A stretch of 64,000 nt of DNA from Hippopus hippopus (GCA_946811185.2 OX328106.1:28208426-28272425), one strand, 5' to 3'. Shown: positions 52,947 to 63,660, numbered from the stretch's first letter. Notes: generated by a model not told the origin, from the sequence alone. Program-made: numbers and translations.

Positions 52947-54483
52947 ACTATGGTGGCATATTTCTGCCACGAGATACGAGATAGCTATCATGATAATTTT
53001 AGTAAACTATCGCGATAAATTAAAAGTTTCCTGGAAATCTTATCAAGAAAGTGAAAAGTTTCCTGATAAAAGTATCACGATAAACTAATATTTTATCGCA
53101 AAATTTCTCAACCGTGCTCGAAGCTGACATGCGAGATAAAACTATTGTGATATCTATAAATAGAAAATGCATCATTTGGATAAACTCGGTAGTTTTGACT
53201 TAAAGGGCAATTACAGCCAAAATCTCATTTTGGATATATGAATCCTTTAATGAAAACAATCTTAAAATTGAAAACCGTATTTCAATGTTATAAGCGAAAA
53301 TGTGGTTGCACACCTGTGCGAGTTTGTGAAATCTGCGATAAACCGGATGTGACGCCACACTTATTTCGGCTTTTGTGTACTATTAATTTGCCCTGATACT
53401 GACTTTTTTTCTCACAGCCTTATCTTCCCTCATGTCGGGAGACGACTGTTTCGTGTGCCGGGTGCAGAGTTTAAGCACTATTTCGAGCCATGAGATGACT
53501 ATTTATTCGCCAGTCTGCTGTCTGTCTGTCTGAACCGAATGACGTGGCTTAATATCAGATTTACCATTAATCCTCAACAGGTTAAATAAACCTTCATGCC
53601 GATTGCAAAATTTTGAATAGTGCTAGTTTTTGGAGATACAAAAATAGATATCTCAGAAATAAATTTCAAAATAGTTTTGTTTCCCACCAGAAGAATAACT
53701 TTTCCTTTTCATAAGTACTATCTCCACTAGGCTAATTCATTCAAAATTTCTTTCCTACGATTGTAGTAAGATGTAAGAGCGATAGAGGTGAAAATTCTGC
53801 AGTGCACAAGTGATTTAAACGTGATAAAGCGATTTATATCTTTACGAATTTCATGCAGTTTTTTCAGTTTTCTGCATTAGTTCATATATAGCGACCATAT
53901 CTTCTCCGTGACACTTGTAACGTCACGGCAAACTGCTGGAAGTCACGATTTTTTCAATTAGCGACTATCAGACAGGTGAAAATCCGAAGTTTAAACCTCT
54001 ATATCTTGTGAAGTAAGCATCACAGAACGCTAAAAAAAATTTTGTTAACATACTCTAGTATAGTTTTATCCGATTTGGAAATGAAAATTTTGGTCTGGAG
54101 TTACCCTTTAATAAGACTGCAGTAAGTAAAATTTCGAATCGTTAACAATTTTTTTTTGTACCTTAATTGGTAAATTTTGACAATAATCGAAATGAACAGG
54201 GGTCTGTAAAATCACAAAGACGACTCGAAATGCCTCCTACGAACAACTTTAAAACCATCCATGGAAAAGGAGAATTCATAAGGTTGTAGACGAAGGTGTT
54301 CCGAAACCGTATCTAATTATAGGTACCATGAATGTCAGTTGTAGGCACGAAAGCAGAAAAAATCATGATAAGAGTTAGAATTATCGCGATATTTTTATCA
54401 TGAAAAGTTTTGTTTTATCACGATACTTCTCTTAAATTATCATGATAGCTATCTCGTATCTCGCGGCAGAAATATGCCACCAT
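52947..54483. mobile_element. TATGGTGGCATATTTCTGCC element, inner copy
   Basis: The same family inserted in the outer copy, with GGAAAC on both sides (52941-52946, 54484-54489). It aligns with the outer copy to about 53203 and again from 54113, the gap being another insertion. Confidence 0.7.
53204..54112. mobile_element. Element with AAAGGG ends and TTAA flank, nested in inner copy
   Basis: Ends AAAGGGCAATTACAGCCAAA and TTTGGTCTGGAGTTACCCTT are inverted relatives. TTAA borders both sides. About 0.9 kb without coding content. The outer copy lacks it (TTGACTTCACAAGATTGCAG), confirming insertion. Confidence 0.7.
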
Positions 54484-54753
54484 AGGAAACTTTGTTTTAT
54501 CACGATAGTTTTCTAAAATTATCATGATAGCTATCTCGTATCTCGCGGCAGAAAATGCCACCATACAAAGCTATGTATTTGCTGTGGCGTATAGATTTGT
54601 CCTGTGGCGTATCTGTTACGTATAATTAAGCTGTGGCGTATTTTGTAAGATCGATTTACTGCATAAATATACAATATTTCTGAGAAATTTCTGCACAGAT
54701 GATAGATAATAACATAATCTACAAGATAAAACATAAAAATCAATCAGTCAAAG

Positions 54754-54787
54754 CAGGGATCGTATATACACGTATATAAGATCCCTG
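54754..54787. mobile_element. 34-bp palindromic micro-insertion, copy B
   Basis: CAGGGATCGTATATACACG to AAGATCCCTG. Flanked by GTCAAAG (54747-54753, 54788-54794), inside the right arm of the foldback element whose other units read TTCAAAGCTAT without interruption. Confidence 0.8.
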
Positions 54788-55068
54788 GTCAAAGCTATAA
54801 ATTTGCTGTGGCATATCGATTCGTCCTGTGGCGTATCTGTTGCGTATAATTAAGCTGCACGGCGTATTTTGTAAGATCGATTTGCTCCATAAATATAAAA
54901 TATTTTTAAGTAATTTTTGCACAGATGATAGATAATAACATAAACTACAAGATAAAACATAAAAATCACGCTTTGATAGCTATATGTCTGCTGTGGCGTA
55001 TACATTTCTTCTGTGGCGTATAGTTCTTCTGTGGCGTACTTTAGTGTGACCTTTATCGAACAGTGTAG

Positions 55069-55160
55069 TTCCAAAATCAGGCTGCATGTGGTGTGCAGTC
55101 TGACCTTGGCCTACACTATCTGCAAAAGGTCATAAAGTCTCGCTTAACAGCCCAAGGGTT
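55069..55160. repeat. GATCAGACTGCAC-type element
   Basis: AAATCAGGCTGCATG and GTGCAGTCTGACCTTGG, then the usual flank to CCCAAGGGTTA. Confidence 0.5.
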
Positions 55161-56035
55161 AATACATTCTAAGCTGAATGATGCGTAATCAGATCTATGC
55201 TAGTCGGTATTGTAAATGGACAGTCTGGTTACCAAGGTTGCAAGCGTACCTACGGCTGTTACCAGTTGTGTGCACATCAGTTTGCTCTAAGGCAAAACAA
55301 TCTAAATTTTCAAATTCTTTTAAATCAACGTTTCCTTACAAACTTCGTTCCATTGCATTTTTATCCCTGCTCAAGACCAAATAACCTATCATCTTTTCAA
55401 CACCTGCTACATATACGAACAGCACTCGTCCCAACTCGGCCGATCCCGTAACTACGTATAACCACTCGTCACAACTCGGCCGATTCCGTACCTACATCTA
55501 ACCTCGTCCATATAACAGTCGTTTCCATTTGAACTGCGAATCACGTGATCTTATACCTGGCGCGCCACAGTCAGTCGTTTAGCAACGACATAAACAACCT
55601 TGATGAAGTTATTCACATCTGTCTATCTGTCGGTGAAAACTTCAATCGGAATTGATAAACTACGTTAAAAAATGAATGTACGAACTGTTTGTCAACTGAA
55701 ATATAGTTAGAAAGATTTCGATAGAAATCTCAATCTCCGAGCAGAGTTGTCGTTCGTTACTCTCACCATACATCTCTGCAACGGGCTAAATGACAAGAAT
55801 CTTGTCAAACCGAGGAAAACATGTTTTGTTACTGTTTAACTGTTTCATGTATAACATAATAAAGTAGACAAAGGAAATATATATGATTCCGGATACATTA
55901 TAGGTGCATTCAAACTGATGAATTTACCTGTATACAATGGAACTATTTTTTCAAGCTTCTTTACTGATCAGAATCTTACGCCAATTGTAAAAAAGATGGC
56001 TGCGCCCATGAATGATGACAACAGTTTCGACACAC

Positions 56036-56216
56036 CGATGGTTCTAAGTTTGTAAGATTTTAAAAACAAGTTATCGTCCTTTAAAAGACATTTAAGCTTT
56101 TCAGAAAATCCCTCTTTTTCACATTTCCTACCACTAAGTCTGATTGGCCGTATGCTGTTTGAACAGCACACAAAACAATCGATTGGTCTTTCTTTCACCG
56201 GCGTTTGTGTCGCCAT
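56036..56216 (-). CDS. Possible first coding exon, CxxC-containing
   Basis: The minus-strand ATG lies in CAAAATGGCGACACA, a YY1/Kozak-like context often seen at first exons. Sixty codons read MATQTPVKERPIDCFVCC, then RKCEKEGFSEKLKCLLKD, then YKLRTI, before a donor GTGTGT at 56035. A C-x2-C pair at residues 14-17 and spaced later cysteines suggest the first half of a ZAD-like or transposon-derived zinc finger. Immediately upstream are CATGTGAC and CACGTGATGACG. No second exon found. Confidence 0.35.
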
Positions 56217-56225
56217 TTTGAGTTA

Positions 56226-56256
56226 TGGTCATGTGACGAAAATATCACGTGATGAC
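56226..56256. promoter_or_regulatory. E-box/CRE-like inverted pair
   Basis: GGTCATGTGACG and ATCACGTGATGACG form an imperfect inverted repeat about 10-40 bases upstream of the ATG at 56216. Another CACGTGATC lies at 55543. Confidence 0.35.
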
Positions 56257-56634
56257 GAACTACTTTCTGAGCCAACTACAGAGGTGAATGGGAATGATCC
56301 GTAGTGCAAGAGAGTGACCAGATACAGCCAAGGGATTTGATGGCTCCCATCACCCGAGGTATGCCGTATGTACGTATAACTTGATCAACGGATCACTCGA
56401 AGTTTGCCGAATGGTATGGACAGCAGACGACTACAAGCACTCGTCACAACTCGGCCGATTCCGTACCTACATGCTTGATGGCTCCCATCACCCGAGGTAT
56501 GCAGAATGGACTACAATATGTGTTTACATGACCCGATACACTTAATTCGCACTTGCTTCATTCATACAAATTTCTAGTTTTTGCTGGCCCGAGATTTTGA
56601 CAATTTTGGTATTATGACATAATTCAACGCTAAA

Positions 56635-57820
56635 AGTACGGTCAGAATGTGAAACTGCCGCCTGCCGATTTTTAGACATCGGCGGATTCTTAAAGTTACA
56701 TGCCGCTGGCCGATTTTTTACAAATCGGTGCGAGTGGTCATAAATAAGTGCCAATAAAAGGCCGCCTGACGGGTTCCGGGCGGCGCTGGCAGTTTCTTAA
56801 GTTCGAGGGATGTGTGACGTCATCAGGGTGTCGGCCGGTGGCAGTTAGGCGACAGGCTAGCAGCCGTCAGATTTTACCTGCCACCGCACGGCGACCAGGC
56901 GGACACCGGCCATTTACACCTGACACCGGCCGGCGATCGGGCGTTCTAACTGCCACCGGCCGGCGCCCGCCCGATAATCTGACGGCGGCAGGCTGGTTTA
57001 CGGGGGATATATAAACCTAGATTGCTCTCGTATCACTACAAAGTGTATATTATTATTATCAACCACAAGATAAATAGATCTAATCTTTCAGAAAATTTTC
57101 CTTCCAACAAGATGCCCCCTAAAGGCAGTGGCAAGGGGAAGGACAAGGCGCCAGCCCCGAAGCGCAGAGACCAGAGCCCCAGCCCACTGCTGTCTTCTTT
57201 CAATTCTTCTTAGCCTCCATATCAATTCGGCGATACGCAAGTCTCTGAGTCGCTCTGGTGCTATTAGAATCGCCATGACGAGTATTTTGTATGGTGGATG
57301 GCCTCGGATTTATATTCAGGGGCCCGGGAGTCTGCACTCGGCAGATCGCCGTCCTGCCACCTACCAACACCGACAGCCGCCTCCCAGCTGCCTTTCAATC
57401 TCCCAACTGCCGGCAGATATTTTGAAATCGTACGGTGGCATGTCGGTAGCATAACGGCAGCAGGCCGGATGCTGGAGAGTGGCAGTTAGTTCCTACCGAT
57501 CGCCGGCCGAAGTTTGAAGCCCTCGACCCCCACGACCGAGTATAAATCGCGCTGCAGCCCGCTTGCCGCTTGATAGCCACCGCGCGACTTCGAAATGCGC
57601 CCGGCCGGCGCCCTGACGACAGGCACAATTGGAAAAAATCGGCCGGTGGCAGACAGAATTTTAACTTTTTCTTAAAACTTCAGCGGCGTCCTAGCGGCAT
57701 CTAAAATGCCGCCTGCCGCCTGCCGATTGTGCCTGCCACCGAGCTGCCACCGGCCGAATTTGAGTGAAAACTGGCAGTTACCACGCCGGCAGGGGGCATT
57801 TAGTGATTTGTGACCGTACT
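56635..57820. mobile_element. GC-rich inverted-repeat element, 1186 bp
   Basis: Ends AGTACGGTCA and TGACCGTACT. Subterminal arms are packed with CTGCCG, GCCGGCCGGTGGCAG and related motifs in both orientations. It is strikingly GC-rich against the AT-rich surroundings. It contains a TATA-led small open frame. Superfamily unknown; no clear target duplication. Confidence 0.65.
57008..57213 (+). CDS. TATA box and 33-codon basic open frame inside the GC-rich element
   Basis: TATATAAA at 57008-57015 is followed 97 bases later by ATG (57112) in AACAAGATGCCC. The product MPPKGSGKGKDKAPAPKRR plus SPSPLLSSFNSS is lysine/proline-rich and ends at TAG 57213. It resembles basic N-terminal tails (histone H2B-like or Gag-like) without a following domain. 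Could be a captured promoter and exon fragment. Confidence 0.3.
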
Positions 57821-57960
57821 ATAAAGAAACTGTAACCGCCTTTTGTTACATAACTGAAAAGTTAAGTATGGGATTACTTGAAGGCCTGTTTTCTGCTAGT
57901 TAGTATTCTTGCGCTTATCTGGGTTAAAAGTAGTTTTTGTAATAAGGTCATCACAGCGGG

Positions 57961-58482
57961 CAGGGGCGTAGCTTACCCAAATTGAAGTGTACTCAAAACT
58001 GATGCCGACGGCAACAGCGGAGGCGCGAAGCGCAGACGGGGGGAGGGTGAGGGAGGGGGGAAATTTTTGAAATATAGATGGTCATTCGTGGCTCCTGGTG
58101 GGTATTTGACATCTGTTATCTTGCATTCGCCGGTTAAGATGTTAGGGTATGGCGGAGCTGAACTCACGTTGCTGGAAGTCGCCATTTTGAAGCAATATTT
58201 ACAAAGACTGTGTTCGTATTCTCGCAGAATACACATGCTATCTCATTATTGGTGTTAAGATAAGGCATGAAGTGTAACCTTACCCAGTTCCGTACAGAAG
58301 GAGTTCGATATTAGTGATGATAAAACATGCTGACTAGCACTCAGCAGGGTTAATCTCTGGTTCATCTATCGAAAAGTTTAATTTCTATCGAAGGGTTTAG
58401 TTGCTTTTATTTTCATAATGTTTTATTGTGTTGAACGTGTTGTTTTTTTTTACCACCTATCTTTTCTCTTTCTGTCTTTCTT

Positions 58483-58534
<52 letters not shown>

Positions 58535-58580
58535 GATGTGTACGCAACTGCGTTTTTGCGTACGGGTCGCTACGCCCCTG
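57961..58580. mobile_element. CAGGGGCGTAGC element, 620 bp
   Basis: Ends CAGGGGCGTAGC and GCTACGCCCCTG are exact inverses, with GCGGG on both sides (57956-57960, 58581-58585). The CAGGGG start is hAT-like, but only five target bases match. Internal GGCGCGAAGCGC and a CT microsatellite. A relative lies at 60528-60770. Confidence 0.6.
58487..58530. repeat. C run and (CT)n microsatellite
   Basis: Ten Cs then about 17 CT units, inside the CAGGGGCGTAGC element. Confidence 0.9.
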
Positions 58581-58584
58581 GCGG

Positions 58585-60150
58585 GTAATAGTGTTTAAGG
58601 CTAAAAGTAAAAGCCGTTACGACTTGGAAGTTACATCAGATGCCCTCAGCGGACGGGTTTCCGAAAATTGTGGTCTCTCTAATCGTCCGGCTTACGCCGA
58701 CCGATTAAAAATATAATTATACAACAGGTTTTTTGTTGTCAAAATAGTTTCCTATCCCTTTAATTCGTTTTTTCCCGGGGAAGAATAGCGTGTTGAGAAA
58801 AAAAAATTAGTGCAATCACTCGTAAGTTGTTAATAGATCCCAGGCGACTGTAAAACCGAAAATTTCTAAACGTTCCATTTTAAACGCAGGATAATAACGA
58901 TTCCAATCGACTTTGTTACTAAACCTTGACATGTTTTCACAAAAATATTAAAGTCTCAGTAAAGTCCAAATGTAAAAAGGCCTGTTTATAAAATAAAAGT
59001 AAATTTCATTTTGACCATGTAAAGATATGGCGATTATTATGACTTGTACGATATGTAAAGGTGCAGTTTGTAAAAGCTCCAGTCAATGGCAGAAAAAAGA
59101 AAAAAAATTGAAACTAGAACAATTCCTACCATGCCGCAATATCTGTTTATTTACATCGATGATCGCCGACGAATAGCCGATTTTTCGTCGTAAATCTCCG
59201 CAGTGACGTGATAGTGACGTAAACACCACGTGATCATTCAAAGGGTCGAAACAAACCTTTCTTTCACTTGATCTTTTTGTCCCCATTCTAACGTAAGTTT
59301 ATTGACATTGTAAACAAAACGACGACACAGGCTGGTAATCGCTTATTCATTTATCATCAATACAGGAGGAGTTTACTACATCTAAATAAGAAAACAGGTT
59401 CAGAATGAGCAGTCTTGCTCTCCGATGACATACTATTGGAAGTGTAAACAGTAGTAAAATGCGCTGGTTTTTTACCTACTTCTTGGTACCGATACAGAAT
59501 GAATAGATGGTAATTTGCGATTGGTAAAAAATGTGCACATGCTTGTTCGGCGGGTCTCTGCTACCATATTTGCTCTCGCATTTATTCATGAAACCATTAT
59601 TTACAAGCGTTGCTACCGGTAGAATTATGTTTTCTTTTTTGTTCCATTTGGAAATTCAATATTTTCATATGCGGCACTTAATAACCAATTATGAGTACTA
59701 CTTTTCAACAAAATGAAAAAAAAAAAAAAAAAACTGTAAGAAAAGATAAAAAGGCAATCAGTGCTCGTGAGGTTACCTTTCATTATTTCACTTCATATCG
59801 AGCCACAATTTTAAAAGTTACAAATATTCATATTCAAGTATCTCTAACGCCGTCTATGTTTTTTAAAGATATTTCTTGTTTCTGCTCTATACGTCAGTCA
59901 GTCAGCATGGGTTGGTTTATAAAAAAAAAATATTTAATTTAGACTATACGCAATGGGCTTCCATGAGACTACCAAAATTCTTTTGCTCCTTTTCTGTAGG
60001 CGAATGATTGAGAGAAGGCCCGAAAGATTTATCTCATATTTGCCATGGTCGCTGAAGATGGACATTGAACTGCAGTTTTCAGAGTAGGCGAGGATAAAGA
60101 CTGTGGAACTTTGCTTCAAAGTCGCCGGGTCATATTCAGCGGCAATTTTC
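58585..60150. other. Mostly unrecognised sequence
   Basis: Near 58950 TTAAAGTCTCAGTAAAGTCC resembles the end of the 14522 element. Around 59200-59250 several CRE/E-box-like sites (GTGACGTGATAGTGACGTAA, CACGTGATC) cluster. An A homopolymer lies at 59716-59732. No exon supported. Confidence 0.35.
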
Positions 60151-60159
60151 GGGCGTTAA

Positions 60160-60290
60160 CCATTAACCACACAATCACCAGTTTTAACGGCCTTAAAGAA
60201 AAAGCCTTTTGAAAACATTGTGGGGAAAACGAGAAGATACAGGTTACCAGCATTTTCTCCTTTTCCCAATATGGTTATTTTACCACGCTG
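60160..60290. mobile_element. TTAA MITE, right end lost
   Basis: After TTAA (60156-60159), CATTAACCACACAATCACC and the left arm; the right arm stops soon after CTCCTTTTCCCAATATG. Confidence 0.65.
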
Positions 60291-60527
60291 CCAGTTTACT
60301 AGGTGCTCGTCACAACTAGCTGAGGTTTTCCAGGGGTGAGAATGTCCTGAGACGAATCATTCACTGTGAAAGTAATGTAAGCACTTTTCACTCTGTATGA
60401 TTATTTTTTTACTCAGATATTAGGTTAATATTATAAACAGAAAAGTTGTGTAGAAACAGAACATTGTCTGCAGTGAAAATTCCAGTCTGCCAGAGCAGCT
60501 TGTCCATATTCACCAACCATTACTAGT

Positions 60528-60770
60528 GGTGTAGCTGTTCCAAAATAAAGTGTACACGAAAGAAATATCGAAAGTATTATCCGAGGCGCGAAGTGTCGAG
60601 AGGGTGGAGGGGGTTTTCCAGGAGGGCCTTGGGGCCCTCCAAGATATTTTTCAAATCGTAGAAGCTATTTGGTGGCCTCTGCTTTTCTTTTTTTTTTTTG
60701 CAAGTGTCTGCAAGTGCGTTTTGGCGTACAGGCAGCTACTTCCTTAAGACCGTTCTTAGTCTTACTCTAA
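60528..60770. mobile_element. CAGGGGCGTAGC-family element, decayed
   Basis: GGTGTAGCTGTTCCAAAATA, AAGTGTACACGAAA, GAGGCGCGAAGTGTCGAG and GGCGTACAGGCAGC parallel the element at 57961-58580. Confidence 0.45.
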
Positions 60771-61181
60771 AGCATTTTCTAAATTTGAAAGTGTCACAAT
60801 TTCCGATTGGTTAAACCAAATGGTTTAGCCAGTCAGAAATTGTGTTACTTACTAAATCTAAAATTAAACTTTGAATGAAATTAATATGGTTGGTGAATAC
60901 GAATTTAAACTTGTTCTGCAACTCACCCGGAAAAAAAAATGAATTTTTGAATTCCCCTTGAAAATACAAGTCTTTCAAATTGCAAAGTCCGTTATAGCCC
61001 ATCATGTATGTTTGTTATTGATACCTAAAAGTAGATTATTTGAGCGGCACTCCGGAAAAAAAGGCATCTTCGTAACGCACGATCCCTGAAAGGGCCAAAA
61101 AAACCTAATCGATACTTTCAGTCTAGAAATAAGACCAAAATAATTGTAGTTTAAGGGTTGCTCTTGTCCAATGTTGATCAA

Positions 61182-61490
61182 AGATCAGACTGCACTTTTT
61201 GTACAGTCTGACCTTGATCTATATTGGCCGCAAAACAGCTATAGCTTGTAAAAGGTGCTTTAAGGGTTGTAAGCAAATCTTTCCATCGTATGGACCCATT
61301 TGTCCAACAACCTGAATCATGGGGTCGAATAGTCCTTTCAGATGCGAGAACTTACCAGTGGCAAAAACTTTCGACTCAGGTCAGTGTTGGCGGAATCCAC
61401 AGGCTGACATTCATGAGTCTATACTTTGTGTAGGTGTATCAAATCCGCTTTTCATAGAGCACCCCTCATTGAATTTCCCCAAAGGTACCT
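61182..61490. repeat. GATCAGACTGCAC element plus GGCTGACA-type remnant
   Basis: AAAGATCAGACTGCAC with GTACAGTCTGACCTTGATCT at 61182-61222, followed by remnants matching the 1165-1420 family (CCACAGGCTGACATTC, CTTTTCATAGAGCACCCC). Confidence 0.45.
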
Positions 61491-62109
61491 CAGGCATGTG
61501 ACTTCACCGAAAAAGTACTCTTGCTCAGTCCAGTCTTTTGCTAGCTTTCATAGTGTTGAGACGCAATTTGATTTGACATAGCCATATTTTGTGTTTGTGT
61601 TTCACTGTATTTTTGTTTTGTTCCTTTTGTAAGTACACCTTTTATCATAACTGTGCTATTTATCGTGTTCCTCATCATGTTATTTATATACTGTGAATCA
61701 ACCATGAATGTTTGAAAATTTCCGATTGAGTCGTATTCAGTAGGCAGATGCCCGCCATTTTGGCCCATGCCATTTTGACCTGACCAATTTCAAAATCCAC
61801 GTTCCCCCTTTGCTTATTTCCTGCTACATATGGTTGAAAGAAATTGCATTTAAACAGTGTGTGTTAGAAATCGCCAATTTGTTCTTTTGGATTTAAAAGA
61901 AAAGTGTGCAAAAAACAACATTTGGAGACCGCCGCTGTTCTCTCGTCACTCCACTAGTATTCTTATTTCAAGTCAGTTTAAGGCCCAAATAACCTTTTAT
62001 TAAACATTTTTATGCTTATAGGACACAGAAAAAATTAGAGTGCTTGTCTTAGAATTTAGAGTTATGACAAAGAAATAAGATTGATGAAAACAGCCCTCGA
62101 GCAGTGTAA

Positions 62110-62386
62110 ATCAATAATCACACTGCATATTCTATTGCCTGATCTTGATCCAAACTGCGCTGAGTTGATGTATTATCAAAGAATTGTGTTCTTTAATGAC
62201 CAATAGTATGACAACTCTTGAAAACACTGTGTGAAAAGGAGAAAATGCTGGTAACCAGCATTTTCAACTTTCCCACAATGTTTTCTACCCATTTAAAGTC
62301 AACCTGTTTTTTTAGTATTAATTAATAAGTAGTCAGCAAGTGCCTTTAATATTGACAAGTCTAGAATTTTGTTATCTGGTAAAGAG
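62110..62386. mobile_element. GATCAGACTGCAC remnant and TTAA MITE
   Basis: Decayed hairpin at 62110-62160, then a MITE whose centre GAAAATGCTGGTAACCAGCA and right end TTATCTGGTAAAGAG precede TTAA 62387-62390. Confidence 0.65.
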
Positions 62387-62661
62387 TTAAACCATAATAA
62401 GTTGTGAATAAATTATTGAGTTTGATTATCATTAATGTATTAAACACAGTCTGATCTTAGATCTACCACCACCTGCCATTTTGTGAAATACTCTCGCTAA
62501 AACAAACTTAAAAATGGAATATTATATTTGTTACTGTCTCTTGGCTGAAACTGTCCATTTACTCTGTGGCTTTAAATGTGGCGTTCAGCTTCTGACTACA
62601 CAGGCTATTGTGAAACCAGCTGAGAACTTGTTCAAATTACAAAATTTTTACAGGCATTTAA

Positions 62662-62897
62662 CCCTTTGCCACACAATCCCGAACTTTGACAACCCTAAGG
62701 ATGAATGTGTTTGAAAGCAGTGTGGAAGATGGAGAAAACATTGGTAATCAGCATTCTCTCCTTTTCCCACAGTGTTTCCAACCAAGTGTTTCAACAGTGA
62801 TTTTAAGACAAATCTCATTGTTTGAGCCACATTTCATTTTTCTTCTGAAAAGGCTTTCAATTAGTACAAGTCTGAAATTCTGTTATTTGGTAAGGAG
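62662..62897. mobile_element. TTAA MITE
   Basis: TTAA (62658-62661), CCCTTTGCCACACAATCCCG, a decayed centre, and TTATTTGGTAAGGAG at the right. Confidence 0.7.
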
Positions 62898-62949
62898 TAA
62901 AAATAAAGGGAAATAAAATTACTTATCAGCCATATGGAAATGGAAATGA

Positions 62950-63065
62950 TTATGTTAAAGAAGCCATAGGTTGCTTTTGATATGCAATTGCTCCTTTCTC
63001 CACAAAGTTTTCCAAAGCTATCCAGTGCAGCTCTGTAAAAAGTTCTTGTGATCTCTGTTGCAGAT
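62950..63065 (-). CDS. Possible terminal exon, unidentified
   Basis: On the minus strand TTTACAATGCTCCTCAG precedes LQQRSQELFTELHWIALE then NFVEKGAIAYQKQPMASLT and a TAA at 62952-62950. It reads like a helical protein end. No poly(A) signal seen nearby and a second frame is also open, so support is weak. Any gene would extend beyond the window's right edge. Confidence 0.3.
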
Positions 63066-63121
63066 CTGAGGAGCATTGTAAATTAGTGAAGGTACTATTG
63101 CTTAATGATTTATTTGATCCT

Positions 63122-63660
63122 TTTCCACACAATGCCTGGTTATAACGACCCTGAAGAAGAAGACTTTTGAAACCAGTACGGAAAAAGGAGAAAATGCTGG
63201 TTACCAGCATTTTCTCCTTTTTCCACAGTGATTTCTTCCCTTTCAAAGACAGCAATCATTATTATACCCAGCCAAAGGCGGACGGATATAGTTTTAGTGT
63301 TGTCCGTCTGTCCGTCCATCCATCCGTCCATCATTCTGTCCTTCTGTCTGTCTGTCCGTGTGTACGTCCGGGACAATATCTCCAATACCATTTGACAGAA
63401 TTTTGTGAAACTTTATACATGTGTATAATAACCTATTCTGCCGATACAGCTTTTTTTCTTTTTTTGATTCCATGCGAAATGGCCGACTGGGAGCGATTTT
63501 GAGTTACGCGGTCACGTAAATTCTTGAAAAGGTCTTTTTTGGCGGGGATATCATTTTCAACGAAATTGCTTGTTAGACCTACATTCATCATCTGAAAAAT
63601 TAATGATTTCAGCTTGGTTGAATACCAAACGTTGTTGTTTGATAAAGAGTTGAGGAGGGT
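63122..63660. mobile_element. TTAA MITE interrupted by a GGAC-type element
   Basis: The left arm and centre (GGAGAAAATGCTGGTTACCA, 63187) run to about 63260. A reversed terminal module follows: a TATACCCAGCCAAAGGCGGA hairpin and a GTCC/GTCT run to 63370. MITE-like end sequence resumes near 63630 (TTGTTTGATAAAGAG). Confidence 0.55.

Larger units (their letters stand above)
52373..54567. mobile_element. TATGGTGGCATATTTCTGCC element, outer copy
   Basis: Left end TATGGTGGCATATTTCTGCC and right end GGCAGAAAATGCCACCATA, inserted in a TACGCCACAG unit (CAAAGCTA on both sides). The body (52373-52946) is rich in TATCATGATA and ATCGCGATA palindromes. Its right part is displaced by the inner copy. Confidence 0.7.
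49336..55051. mobile_element. 5.7-kb foldback element with TACGCCACAG arrays
   Basis: Left end GGTCACACTAAAATACGCCA and right end TGGCGTACTTTAGTGTGACC are inverted copies. Both arms contain tandem units of about 180 bp with TACGCCACAG, CAAATATATAGCTTTGAATG, TTTTTATGTTTTATCTTGTA and ATCTGTGCAAAATTAC (49336-49920; 52262-52372 plus 54568-55051 reversed). No transposase frame in between. No convincing target duplication found. The right arm is split by nested insertions. Confidence 0.8.
55420..56480. repeat. Short dispersed direct repeats
   Basis: CAACTCGGCCGATTCCGTAC occurs at about 55469 and 56448, with a variant at 55432. TTGATGGCTCCCATCACCCG occurs at about 56337 and 56475. They flank the possible promoter of the exon at 56216. 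Confidence 0.6.

Noticed and set aside
57973..58236. Minus-strand frame with MATSSNVSSAPPYPN in an AAAATGGCGAC context as a first exon
   Set aside because: It is entirely inside the CAGGGGCGTAGC element and runs into its repetitive GGCGCGAAGCGC segment; no donor that makes sense.
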